Below are positions 11,190 to 19,909 of a stretch of DNA of 64,000 nt, in pieces. The DNA comes from Leguminivora glycinivorella (lineage: Eukaryota > Arthropoda > Insecta > Lepidoptera > Tortricidae). How positions within the stretch are numbered: the first letter of the stretch is position 1; each line of letters opens with the position of its first letter. The notes under the pieces were generated by a model. The model did not search any database and was not told the DNA's origin. It was given only the letters and a program-made list of their open reading frames with translations. The stretch spans positions 6,510,001-6,574,000 of the forward strand of contig NC_062971.1 of assembly GCF_023078275.1 (NCBI RefSeq), read 5' to 3'. Made by a program: the position numbers and the translations under genes.

Positions 11190-11212
11190 TTGGGCCACCC
11201 TGTAATATGACA
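11190..11212 (-). repeat. lone terminal repeat of the CAGGGTGGCCCAAAA family
   Basis: TTTTGGGCCACCCTGTA matches the right end of 9604-10142, including the terminal TA. No partner end is seen nearby on the left, so it is probably the remains of a decayed copy. Confidence 0.55.
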
Positions 11213-12020
11213 AGGTCCAGCAATCATTACTTATTTATGCCGATGACTTTGCAACTGGCCTTTAGGGCGCCGGTAATAATGAAGTAAGCAATTAACCCTT
11301 TCGATATGGAGAGTCACATATCATTAGCGGTCTGTGTGACCACCGCCTGCTTTTGATGCCTTGTCAAAAACATTTTGGTTGACTGGTAAGCCGAATCATT
11401 GTCAGGTTATATACCTTTTTTTGGTATTGTAAGTATATGTAAATAATGTATTTATCTAACTTATTGATGAAAGCAACTCAATTCAATTACTATGTTTGAA
11501 TAAAATTTAAACCATTTAGTAAATTGTTCGTATTCAATATTTTTGACGGTATTTGAATAAAGTTTATCTTTTATGTAGCGAGAGCTCATTGGTTTTTCAT
11601 TACACTAAAATGATAAAAAAAGATTGAAAATAGTAATATAAAATCTTTTTTACTTAACAAAGTTATATTTTGTAAATTATCATGTGAAATTTTTGATACA
11701 ATATAAATAACAACTTGTAAATGTTAAATACCTACGAAAGCATTATATTATTATGTAGAAAATAAATTCTATGGACCAAAAACTTGTAATTTTATACCTT
11801 TATGTAACTTTCCGTTGTAAAAAACAAAAAATCTCATCAATGGAGTTGGTATTTCTAGACCAATTCCAATAGATTAAAAGTAAATAAAATCATGAATCTC
11901 CCACTGTCATTGGTACAGTCAGGATCGAAAGCAACGGACGGAACAACGCTCCAGAAAAGTCTAGGAACTGTTAAATAAAAAAAGAAAAGTAAAAGATGTA
12001 TACCTTATCTCCATAATATG
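11213..12020. other. AT-rich intergenic stretch, nothing recognised
   Basis: Low-complexity AT-rich DNA without a supported ORF or defined repeat. Confidence 0.4.
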
Positions 12021-12280
12021 ACGATCGGTCTGTCCTTAGTGGTTAGTGACCCTGCCTGCTAAGCCGCGGTCCCGGGTTCGAATCCCGGTAAGGGCATTTA
12101 GATGTGTGATGAGCACAGATATTTGGTCCTGAGTCATGAATGTTTTCTATGTATATGAGTATTTGTTTATTATATATATCTTTGCCTGAGTACCCACAAC
12201 ACAAGCCTTCTTGAGCTTACCGTGGGACTCAGTCAATCTGTATAAGATCGTCCTATACGAGTAATATTTATTTATTTACT
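12021..12280 (+). mobile_element. tRNA-derived SINE, family 1
   Basis: Same head and body as 6482-6750: box A region TCCTTAGTGGTTAGTGACC, box B GGTTCGAATCC, then GTGTGATGAGCACAGATA, ACACAAGCCTTCTTGAGC and a TATTTATTTA tail. Confidence 0.88.
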
Positions 12281-12496
12281 AATTTCATTTATTATACGTG
12301 ATCAGAGGCAATCTGGCGGAGAGTTGTATCAACATATTCTAACTGTGTGAGTTTTACGACCTACCGGCAGTTGATTTTCTTTGTCTGTATCTTTAGATAT
12401 TTAAATGAATGTAAAAAAATCCACCTTCAAAAGGCTTCTAATAGACCATATGAGAGTAAATGTGACATGACCAAATAAGTAGGTTGAAAACTGGTG

Positions 12497-12607
12497 CCGT
12501 AGCCAAATGGCATTTCTGCGCCGCGAAACGAAAACGAAACACCGCTAAAGGTAGTTAGATATCTACGAGCGTTTCGTTTCGTGAGCGTTTGTGCCATTTG
12601 GCTACGT
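12497..12607. mobile_element. MITE with GTAGCCGAATG-type ends, copy 3
   Basis: The left end CGTAGCCAAATGGCATTTC and right end TGTGCCATTTGGCTACG are near-perfect inverted repeats. The copy is short (about 111 bp) with an interior GCGAAACGAAAACGAAAC / GTTTCGTTTCGTGAGCG inverted pair. Confidence 0.75.
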
Positions 12608-12736
12608 ATACCGGTTGCTCAAATGCTCAGTGACAGATACCTACTGTTTGGATTTGTATTTGGTTGGCTAACGGACAAAATAGTTCGTTACACGAATAGG
12701 TTGCCTAGATAAATTGCACTCACAACAAAACATATA

Positions 12737-13014
12737 CAACGTGTGGATTCCATACGGGCGAATAATGTACCCAGTTATAGTATCTGATGGTACGAATCGT
12801 ATAGGATAATCATTTTGGACATGACATAAATGTCATGTCGTAATAATGACGTTTAGGTAGGTACGCTAATTGATGTGGACATAATACATTGCGTGCTGAA
12901 TTATTATGTATGAAAAAAAAAATCTCATCTATTAAAAAAAAAGATGTAGTTGGGCTCCTTAGATCCGATACTAATCGTGATTAAGATATTCGCCCGTATG
13001 AAATACACACGCTG
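12737..13014. mobile_element. TA-flanked MITE with CATACGGGCGAATA ends
   Basis: Ends of about 28 bp are inverted: CAACGTGTGGATTCCATACG with GGGCGAATA at left, and the complement of TATTCGCCCGTATG ... CACACGCTG at right. TA lies outside both ends (12735-12736, 13015-13016). 278 bp, no ORF. Confidence 0.75.
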
Positions 13015-13494
13015 TATAGAATTTCAGATACTTATAGTGCATTGTCCGCTACTATTGACGCTGACTGTACAATTGTGCATGTACAAAATCACACATAGCC
13101 GAGTCCGTGCTGTGGAGGACTAAACCCGGATTTACGGCTATCAGATGTTTTCATAAAACCATTCGGAAAACGCAATCGGGATCAACACTAGCGCAATTAA
13201 ACAGGTTTAAAATAGCACTTTTATTGATACTATTATCAAATGCTTATAGCACGCCTAACGAAGACATTTAACTGTCCGTCGGCGGAAATAATTCGTGTAT
13301 AGGCGAATTTTGGCATAGTTGTAGGGAATGGTGTTGTAATCCACATACTCAAAGTACTGATGGGTAGGGGAGGAGCTAACGGGTGGAGGGGGCTGTAAAG
13401 GTCCCTTTTTTAGTTTTTCGCGAATAACTCTTAAACTGTGGCACATAGCAAAAAATGTTCTGAAACACAAGTAATCTTCATAAAATTCTCTGCA

Positions 13495-14229
13495 AAAAAG
13501 TCTTATACACTTTTTATCTGGGACCAATCGTTCATGAGATATGGAAGGGAAAAGATGGACAATAAAGGAATAAACTCATTTCTTTATGAACAATACGTTT
13601 ATTCTTATAGAGTGTCAAGCCAGGTTCAAGTAACAAAAGTAGCAAGCAGCACCGTGTGTAATATTACACGAACCGTTTGGAGCCACATTTGACCCCCTTC
13701 TAACTCAAAAACTATTTCACATAAACGTGTTAAAAAGAAACCAACGCGCGTAGTAAAAGTATGAGCTATAAGCGCTCCTCAATAAGCCGGGTACTAGCAG
13801 ACCGATATCCCGTACATTTAAGGCGCCGTCTTGGATTTTTGCCTTTGAAATCCTTCCGACATCCGATATCGGATCGGATAATGTGAAACGCACTAAGGCG
13901 GGCTGCTAGTACCGGGCTTATTGAGGAGTGCTTATAGCTCATACTTTTACTACGCGCGTTGGTTTCTTTTTACGTTGCATTATAACACGTTTATGTGAAA
14001 TAGTTTTTGAGTTTAAGGGGGTCAAATGTGGCTCCAAACGGTTCGTGTAATATTACACACGGTGCTGCTTGCTTCTTTTGTTACTTGAACCTGGCTTGAC
14101 ACGCTACCGCGTCTCTATAAGAATAAACGTATTGTTCATAAACAAATGAGTTTATTCATTTATTGTCCATCTTTTCCCTTCCATATCTCATGAACGATTG
14201 GTCCCAGATAAAAAGTGTATAAGACTTTG
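13495..14229. repeat. large inverted repeat with arms of about 310 bp
   Basis: The left arm (about 13495-13801) and right arm (about 13903-14229) are near-perfect reverse complements. Outer ends: GTCTTATACACTTTTTATCT against AGATAAAAAGTGTATAAGAC. Inner ends: CAATAAGCCGGGTACTAGCA against TGCTAGTACCGGGCTTATTG. The spacer (13802-13902) contains CCGACATCCGATATCGG, a motif that recurs in reverse at the window end (63949-64000). Short ORFs here are shadows. This could be a foldback transposon or two inverted copies of one repeat around a MITE. A transcript would form a very long hairpin. Confidence 0.8.
13835..13895 (+). repeat. MITE core with CCGATATCGGATCGGAT
   Basis: TTTGCCTTTGAAATCCTTCC, CCGACATCCGATATCGG and GATCGGATAATGTGAAACG in the hairpin spacer match, in reverse, the last 52 bases of the window. 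I recall this motif from a lepidopteran MITE with TTCACATTATCCGATC ends. Confidence 0.6.
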
Positions 14230-14448
14230 TTTTGAGTGTGCTATTAAGCACACAGACAATAGAAAATATTGAAAGAATTATACTGTTTATTTGAGTTTAG
14301 AGTCTGGCTAATGAAAGTTGAGACTGGGATATATTTAAAACTTTTTAAATGGCAACAATCGCTCAAATTTCAAATACGTCAAACGTCACTTATCTGTCGT
14401 GTCAGTTGTGAAAAATATTGCGGTTTTCTTCAACGTAATTTGTTTATC

Positions 14449-15418
14449 ATGAACAAAACTATTAAATCTAGTACTCGACATTTACTATTTACCATGATGG
14501 GTAAATATAAAGAAAAACGAGACGAGCGGGATGAGATTTCGGATCTGAAAACAGTGCATTTACGTACGATATCGGATTTCATAGGTTAGTAAGACATGGT
14601 AATTTTGATACTTTCTTTGTATAAAATATCTACTAACGGAACTGTTCCCAAAATAGGCATCCATTAAAATATTATTGTACGTCTTTCAGCGGCAAACATG
14701 GAATTTGCAGAAGGTTTGGAGGAGGTACAGAATGCCGTTCAAAGTCTGAAGGACCTAGAGGAACAGTCGCGTATTAGAAATCAAAATGAATACCTTGAAG
14801 AGCTGTCATCTCTAACCGGTAAATATTGCCATGAATGGATAGATAATAAGTCCTTTTGGTAACATTCTTACACAGTTCAACTTACTCTTACTTAATCTGT
14901 ATAAACAGAGTATATACTTCCACTAATAGACAAATATACACTAGTGCATTATTTAATTACATAGAAATTTTCACTTATCACATGTGTCTCAAAAAGTGGT
15001 TTTACTCTTTTAAGTTTACATATACTTTGCTTATATATTACTTTGAATTTTTCTACTGTATAGTTGTATAATTTTTCGTGTCTCCATACAATACCTTACT
15101 AAATTATTTATGTTCTTTGCAGAAGTTAGTGTCAGTACTCTCAAGAGAATAAAATATGAAGGTGGAATAAACAATGGTGTCTGGGATACTCCAGGAAAAA
15201 AGCGACCACATAAGCCTACAGTATCAGATTTGGATAACTTTGATATTGACGCTATTAAAAACAAGATCAGTGAATTTTATGCGGTAAAAAAAGAAGTACC
15301 AACACTACGGAGCCTCTTGGCAGAGTTGAGGACTAGCATAAATTTCCTTGGCTGTAAAGAAACACTCAGACGGATTTTAAAAGCCAATGGGTATGAGTTT
15401 GAAAAAAAACCAAAATGA
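14449..15418 (+). CDS. Tc1/mariner-superfamily transposase, N-terminal part (exons 1, 2 and start of 3)
   Basis: Three coding pieces join in frame through consensus splice sites. Exon 1: ATG at 14449 to 14584 (donor GTTAGT). Exon 2: 14690-14818 (acceptor TTTCAG, donor GTAAAT). Exon 3: from 15123 (acceptor TTGCAG). Both junctions are phase 1. Exon 2 encodes a charged, probably helical stretch (EGLEEVQNAVQSLKDLEE); exon 3 begins with an HTH-like TLKRIKYEGG, then TPGKKRPHKPTVSDLDNFD and KKEVPTLRSLLAEL, the order seen in insect IS630-Tc1-mariner proteins that bind their own terminal repeats. The frame runs into TGA at 15416 only because of an A8 run at 15402-15409; the transposase continues in the overlapping frame. 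A further Met lies in frame upstream at 14269, but 14449 follows more typical 5' UTR-like sequence. Confidence 0.7.
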
Positions 15419-16331
15419 GCGGTACGTTCTAATGGAACGATATGATATTGCTGCATGGAGGCATCGATTTCTTAGGGAAATTGCAGAAAAACGTGCTGCG
15501 GGAAAACAAATTGTGTATTTGGATGAAACCTATGTGCACAAAAACTACAAGCCTAAAAAATCATGGCAAGGTCCGGGCACAAGTGGTGCAATTGAGAGCA
15601 TTTCCTCTGGGAAAAGGCACATTATTGTGCACGCTGGACATGACGATGGTTTTGTCCCAAATGCTCTTTTAGTTTTCAGCACAAAATCCAAACTGGCTGA
15701 TTACCACCATGACATGAACGCCAGTAACTTCAATAAATGGTTAAAACAGAAACTCATACCAAATTTGGATAAACCTAGTGTGATAGTTATGGACAATGCC
15801 AGTTACCACAGTGTTGTTAAGAATAAAGCCCCTACAACTCAGACTAATAAACCGCAGATCAAAGAGTGGCTCACTGCTAATAATATTCAGTTTGAAGAAT
15901 ATCACTCAAAAGAGGAATTGTTAGTACTTGTTAACAAATACAAGCCAGATCCAGTGTATGAAGCCGATCTCATATTTCAGGAACATGGCCATGAAGTTTT
16001 AAGACTGCCACCATATCACTGTGATTTGAATCCTATTGAGCTAATTTGGAGCCTAGCAAAAAGGAAAACTGCCAAAAAAAAAATAGGGTTATCTGCACAA
16101 AACACAGAAAAACTGATCCACGAATCTTTTGCTAGCATAACAGCAGATGATTGGAAAAAAAATATACATCATGTCATTGGCATTGAAGAAAAGTATAAAG
16201 AAAGGGACCACATCAAAGAAGCCATTATAGACAAATTTATCATTCATGTGGGAAGTAGCAGCTCGACCACATCATCGGAGACTTCATTGGAAGTTGAGTT
16301 TTTGGAGAGTGATTTTGATTATTCCTCTTAA
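15387..16331 (+). CDS. Tc1/mariner-superfamily transposase, DDE catalytic domain (frameshifted from N-terminal part)
   Basis: The 314-codon frame holds the catalytic core: D46 in IVYLDETYVH, D136 in VIVMDNASYHS and E218 in DLNPIELIW, numbered from its first Met. I count 81 residues between the second D and the E, far more than DD34E/DD34D mariners and Tc1 elements; a DD82E group is described in the superfamily and this may belong near it. True protein homology starts before the nominal Met, at KNQNERYVLMERYDIAAWRH, so translation needs a frame change in the A8 run at 15402-15409. A Ser-rich acidic tail ends at the TAA. An AATAAA lies at 16396. No clear terminal repeats are visible on either side. 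Either a recently broken transposon copy, a host-captured gene, or an intact gene with a homopolymer sequencing error. Confidence 0.85.
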   Translation: MGMSLKKNQNERYVLMERYDIAAWRHRFLREIAEKRAAGKQIVYLDETYVHKNYKPKKSWQGPGTSGAIESISSGKRHIIVHAGHDDGFVPNALLVFSTKSKLADYHHDMNASNFNKWLKQKLIPNLDKPSVIVMDNASYHSVVKNKAPTTQTNKPQIKEWLTANNIQFEEYHSKEELLVLVNKYKPDPVYEADLIFQEHGHEVLRLPPYHCDLNPIELIWSLAKRKTAKKKIGLSAQNTEKLIHESFASITADDWKKNIHHVIGIEEKYKERDHIKEAIIDKFIIHVGSSSSTTSSETSLEVEFLESDFDYSS

Positions 16332-16395
16332 ATACAAAGTATAACGGTTTACCGACTTTAATTTCTTTACCTGTATTTATATTTACCTACCTTAA

Positions 16396-16401
16396 AATAA
16401 A
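16396..16401 (+). promoter_or_regulatory. candidate polyadenylation signal AATAAA for the transposase gene
   Basis: AATAAA lies 65 bases after the transposase stop codon. Such hexamers are frequent in AT-rich DNA, so only position supports it. Confidence 0.4.
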
Positions 16402-16621
16402 GGTGAAGTATGATGACCGAAGGAATGTTCATCAGCAATTTTTTTATGAGATGTTTTTTGATTCAACCTTTTATTTTCAGGCTTAGCCATGAAATTGAGA
16501 CTAATTAATCGAATTTTAGATACATTTAGGTTTACTTATTTAGTTTTTTATTAGTTTAATTTAAGATAGTTCTTAATAATAATCAATGTATTTTTCCTGT
16601 GGTTTCTCTTTTCTTTTATTC

Positions 16622-16804
16622 CATGTATACTAATATTATAAATGGGAAAGCGTGTGTCTGTTTGTTTGTCCGTCTTTCACGGCAAAACGGAGCGACGAAT
16701 TTACGTGATTTTTTAAGTAGAGATATTAGTTAAAGGGACGGAGAGTGACACAGTCTACTTTTTGTCTCTTTCTAACGCGAGCGAAGCCGCGGGTAAAAGC
16801 TAGT
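16622..16804 (+). repeat. dispersed repeat AATATTATAAATG ... GAAGCCGCGGG, copy 1
   Basis: It runs from ATACTAATATTATAAATGGG through TGTTTGTCCGTCTTTCACGG and ends GCGAGCGAAGCCGCGGGTA with AAAGCTAGT. Other copies are at 34610-34922 (+) and 59378-59550 (-). I recall this as one of the commonest lepidopteran repeats; its class is not decided by this sequence. Confidence 0.75.
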
Positions 16805-16967
16805 GACTTATAATAATAAATAATTTAAAGAATTACATAGAAGAATAAAGGGCTTGAAATGACGTCAGAATAACCATATCTATGGCAATTTCCCGTGGTG
16901 GTTTTCCGATGTGACCATAAAGGGAGAAAAATCATGAAAGTACCTTTTATAACCTAAAATATACATA

Positions 16968-17115
16968 ATTTTTATTTTTTGGGATAGGAGGCAAACGAGC
17001 AGACAGGTCGCCTGATGGTAAGCGATCACTGCCACCCATGGACACCAGAAACACCAGAGATGTTGGAGGTGCGTTGCCGGCCTTTAAGATGGGTGTACGC
17101 TCTTTTCTTGAAGAT
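16968..17115 (+). repeat. dispersed repeat GGCAAACGAGCAGACAGG, copy 1
   Basis: It carries GGCAAACGAGCAGACAGG, GCCTGATGGTAAGCGATCAC, CCATGGACACCAGAAACACC and GCGTTGCCGGCCTTTAAG. Related copies are at 22345-22505 (+) and 59868-59970 (-). No ORF. Confidence 0.65.
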
Positions 17116-17127
17116 TTTCTTTAGATA

Positions 17128-17262
17128 CCTGGGGGATTACCATGACGTACTAAAGACGTTCAGTTTAGGTTGAGAGAAAGGGACACAGCTATAGCAGTTA
17201 CATAGCTCCGTCCCTCTCTCTCAACCTAAACTGAACGTCTTTAGTACGTCGTAACCCCCCTG
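17128..17262. mobile_element. TA-flanked foldback MITE, 135 bp
   Basis: The arms GACGTACTAAAGACGTTCAG and CTGAACGTCTTTAGTACGTC are perfect complements and extend through TTTAGGTTGAGAGAAAGGGA; only a short spacer (about ACACAGCTATAGCAGTTACAT) separates them. TA lies on both sides (17126-17127, 17263-17264). Confidence 0.8.
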
Positions 17263-17639
17263 TATATAAATTACACAAAAAAGTTATACATAATATCAGT
17301 TAATCATATTTATTTCATCTGCATAAACCAATAATGTAAACTAAATTTACATTCAAGCGCAAGCTGCGAAAACATTTTGAGAAGTATCAAGACTAAGTAT
17401 ATTTAGAGCAGGTATATATATATATATTTAAATGTATATGTATGTATATATGTTATATTTATGTAAATCTATAATATGTAATTTATATGTATTTATTATT
17501 AATATATGTATTTATTATAGTTATTAGTGTCTTAAATAGGTAAATATATTTACATAAGTCCCTATTATTTTTTTTCTATAACGTAGTCCAATAAAATCAA
17601 GTCTTTAGTGTTCTTTACATATCCCGCACCTTTTTTGGT

Positions 17640-17760
17640 CTTCTCTGTTTGGCCTAAAGGTTGACTGGTAGAGAATGCCATGTAGCATTAAGTTCGCCTT
17701 TTGTAACTGTATATTTTTACTGTGCAATAAAGTTTAAATAAAATAAAATAAATAAATAAT
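17640..17760 (+). repeat. retroelement 3' tail ending in AAATA repeats
   Basis: TTGACTGGTAGAGAATGCC ... GCATTAAGTTCGCC ... GTGCAATAAAGTTTAAATAA ends in (AAATA/AAAT)n. The layout of AATAAA plus A-rich tail fits the 3' end of a LINE or SINE. No coding part is left. Confidence 0.45.
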
Positions 17761-18105
17761 GTTTTAAATACGAGTACCAACCACTTCGTCTAGTTATGAA
17801 AATAGAACAGGTTATGGAATCTGCTTATGAGCCATGCATGAATATACTATTTTATCCAAATATGGATTTTTAATGACAAATGCTTGTATTGTAGTTTGTA
17901 ATTGTAATTTTCATCCCTCATTCAAACAGCTTTCATAATTGTAATAACTTCAGATACATACCTAAACGCATATTTATTTAGACGGAAGATCTGATATTAA
18001 GTATCCTTCAAATAAAAAAGAACATTTTATTGGACATCAAAAATTATAAACTAATAAGTTATGAACCATGTACATTAACCTAAATCTAAATATAGCCTAA
18101 ATTAA
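17761..18105. other. AT-rich stretch, probably partly 3' UTR of the following LINE relic
   Basis: No ORF or repeat ends recognised; bases just below 18108 would be downstream of the minus-strand stop codon of the LINE relic. Confidence 0.3.
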
Positions 18106-18107
18106 TA

Positions 18108-18195
18108 CTATAATAAAAATTCCCTTTTCGGCAACGTTCCGTAGATGCTGGCAACATTACCTCGCTGAATCGCAAGTATCGCCCTGCCTTCATTA
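18108..18195 (-). pseudogene. C-terminal relic of the YLDD/RLE LINE family, copy 3
   Basis: On the minus strand the frame reads AILAIQRGNVASIYGTLP and stops at 18108-18110. It aligns with the end of the 511-codon ORF at 19951-21486 (RISLTIQRGNAASVFGTMPQ). Only about 28 codons are left. The class assignment rests on this short match, which keeps the invariant IQRGN.ASI/V.GT order. Confidence 0.65.
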
Positions 18196-18515
18196 ATAGG
18201 ACTAATAACCTAAATTTTTGTCTGAATCAAACCATTGTATTTATTGTAAAATCTTATCTACTCAGATAAATTGTAAACTTTGTTGCGAAAATCATAAATC
18301 TGAGTCCTCATAACAGTACTGATATCATCCGTTCGCTACAAATCTCTATATTGTTAGCGCGAGATGCGAGATTCTTTATAAGGTTTCTACGAAATGATAC
18401 GGCGGTATTAGAAAACGTCAGCTACATACCGGGTGTAATCACAGCGGGGCTTCGCCCTACGAACAAGAACCTGTACCAAGAGTTTTTGAAGTAGGTATTT
18501 GATAGCGTACAAACT

Positions 18516-18704
18516 TTTTGGTGAAGGGAAACATCGTGAGGAAACCTGACTAATTCCAATAAGTCCTAGTTACCCTTCGGGTTGGAATCTCAATCGCTTT
18601 CGTAAAACTAGTGCCTACGCCATATCTAGGGATTAGTTGTCAAAGCGAACCCCAAGCTCCTATGAGCCGTGGCAAATTCCGGGATAACGCAAGGAGGATG
18701 ATGG
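18516..18704 (+). mobile_element. tRNA-derived SINE family 2, body fragment
   Basis: GTGAAGGGAAACATCGTGAG, CTAATTCCAATAAGTCC, GGGATTAGTTGTCAAAGCG and CGGGATAACGCAAGGAGGAT match, in reverse, the bodies at 46224-46540 and 48038-48274. The tRNA-like head is missing here. Confidence 0.7.
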
Positions 18705-19014
18705 CTCGATTACCTAAACATCGCGAAAATATGCGTAATTTTCGGTTTTAGTAAATAACCGCTATGAAGTTTTTACTATGAACGTCACTTTCCTTGATAT
18801 TTAAACCACCATCCTTATCATATTCATACTTTTCAAATCAAATCAAATATCCTTATTATTCCTTATGTTGCATAAAATATGGATAAACGTCTATATAAAT
18901 GTAAGTGTTTACATTAAGATAGACTTATCCTTATTATTCCTTATGCTAAAATAATTACAAGATAGACAATGCATATTTTACCAGCAACGGGCATACAAAA
19001 TACAATCATGTACA

Positions 19015-19110
19015 CGTCTGGTTATCGCCCCTTGCTGAGCGTATGCCACTCTTGAGCTAATCTTATCCAAAAGTGACCCGCAATCTTCCAAATCCCAACT
19101 ATCGACCAAC
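19015..19110 (-). repeat. degraded copy of the (ATG)n-tailed retroelement end
   Basis: TTGCTGAGCGTATGCCACTC and GAGCTAATCTTATCCAAAAG resemble the reverse of 6317-6460. The microsatellite end is lost. Confidence 0.4.
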
Positions 19111-19683
19111 GAGTCTATGATTTTGAAGTTTAGTACCGAACGTTACACGCCCCATAGCTCTTTGTGCTACTCAAATTTTATGCTTAGCCTTGTCTTAAAA
19201 TCCGTATTTCATGATGGTCAGGACACACTGGATAAAGAAGCGGGTCTTTATATGTAGAATGCTAGCGGGTTTAAGAGGCTACACGAGCGAAAATGCAAAA
19301 ATGGAAAAGGGGGTTCCTTTCAATTTGGAAATTTCAGTTAAATATATAAGTTTTATTAACTAGATTTATCAAAAAAAATTATCCCTACAGAACAACTCAG
19401 TTAAAAGATATTGCGAAAAAATCTTTAAAATCGAGGTTCCGCTTTCGACTGTTTCCTCCTTCAAAACTTAATCAATCGTAATGAAATTTGATAATATGAA
19501 TAACAATGAAATAATCTGTGTCGGACCGTTTATTTTTTTGGCTAATTGTTACCAATTTTGAATACCAAACCTGTTTTTGCGCCATAATTTATAAGGCCGG
19601 TTTTGGTAATTTTTGATGGGCTCTAGCGTCTTTAAAAATAAGAATATCAAAAAAATCAAAACGGTCCGACACAGATAAAATAA

Positions 19684-19890
19684 TACATTACGATACAAGT
19701 GCGTAAAAAACTCGTGTCGATTTAAAACACTCCCTTCGGTTGTGTTTTAATTTATCGCCACTCGTTTCGAACTTCCTTTTCGCACGTGTATCGTACGACG
19801 TTTTTCAGTACAGATCCTCCGAAGTTTCGACCTAGCATATAATGAACCACTTCTCGCACTAGTGCGTAAAAAAAACACCATCTGTACTGA
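19684..19890 (+). mobile_element. MITE family CATTACGATACAAGTGCG, copy 2, with inverted interior
   Basis: The ends match copies at 2291 and 51035, but the interior block (about 19710-19777, CTCGTGTCGATTTAAAACAC ... CACTCGTTTCGAACTTCC) is the reverse complement of the corresponding block in both other copies. The outer sequences TTTCGCACGTGTATCGTACG and CACCATCTGTACTGA keep the usual orientation. Inserted into the piggyBac-type MITE 19275-21683. Confidence 0.8.
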
Positions 19891-19909
19891 AAAAAATAAT
19901 AATCTGTGT

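Noticed and set aside
15395..15425. Programmed frameshifting as the preferred reading of the transposase gene
   Set aside because: An A8 run can slip, but no known transposon of this superfamily that I recall depends on it, and the homopolymer makes mutation or read error simpler.
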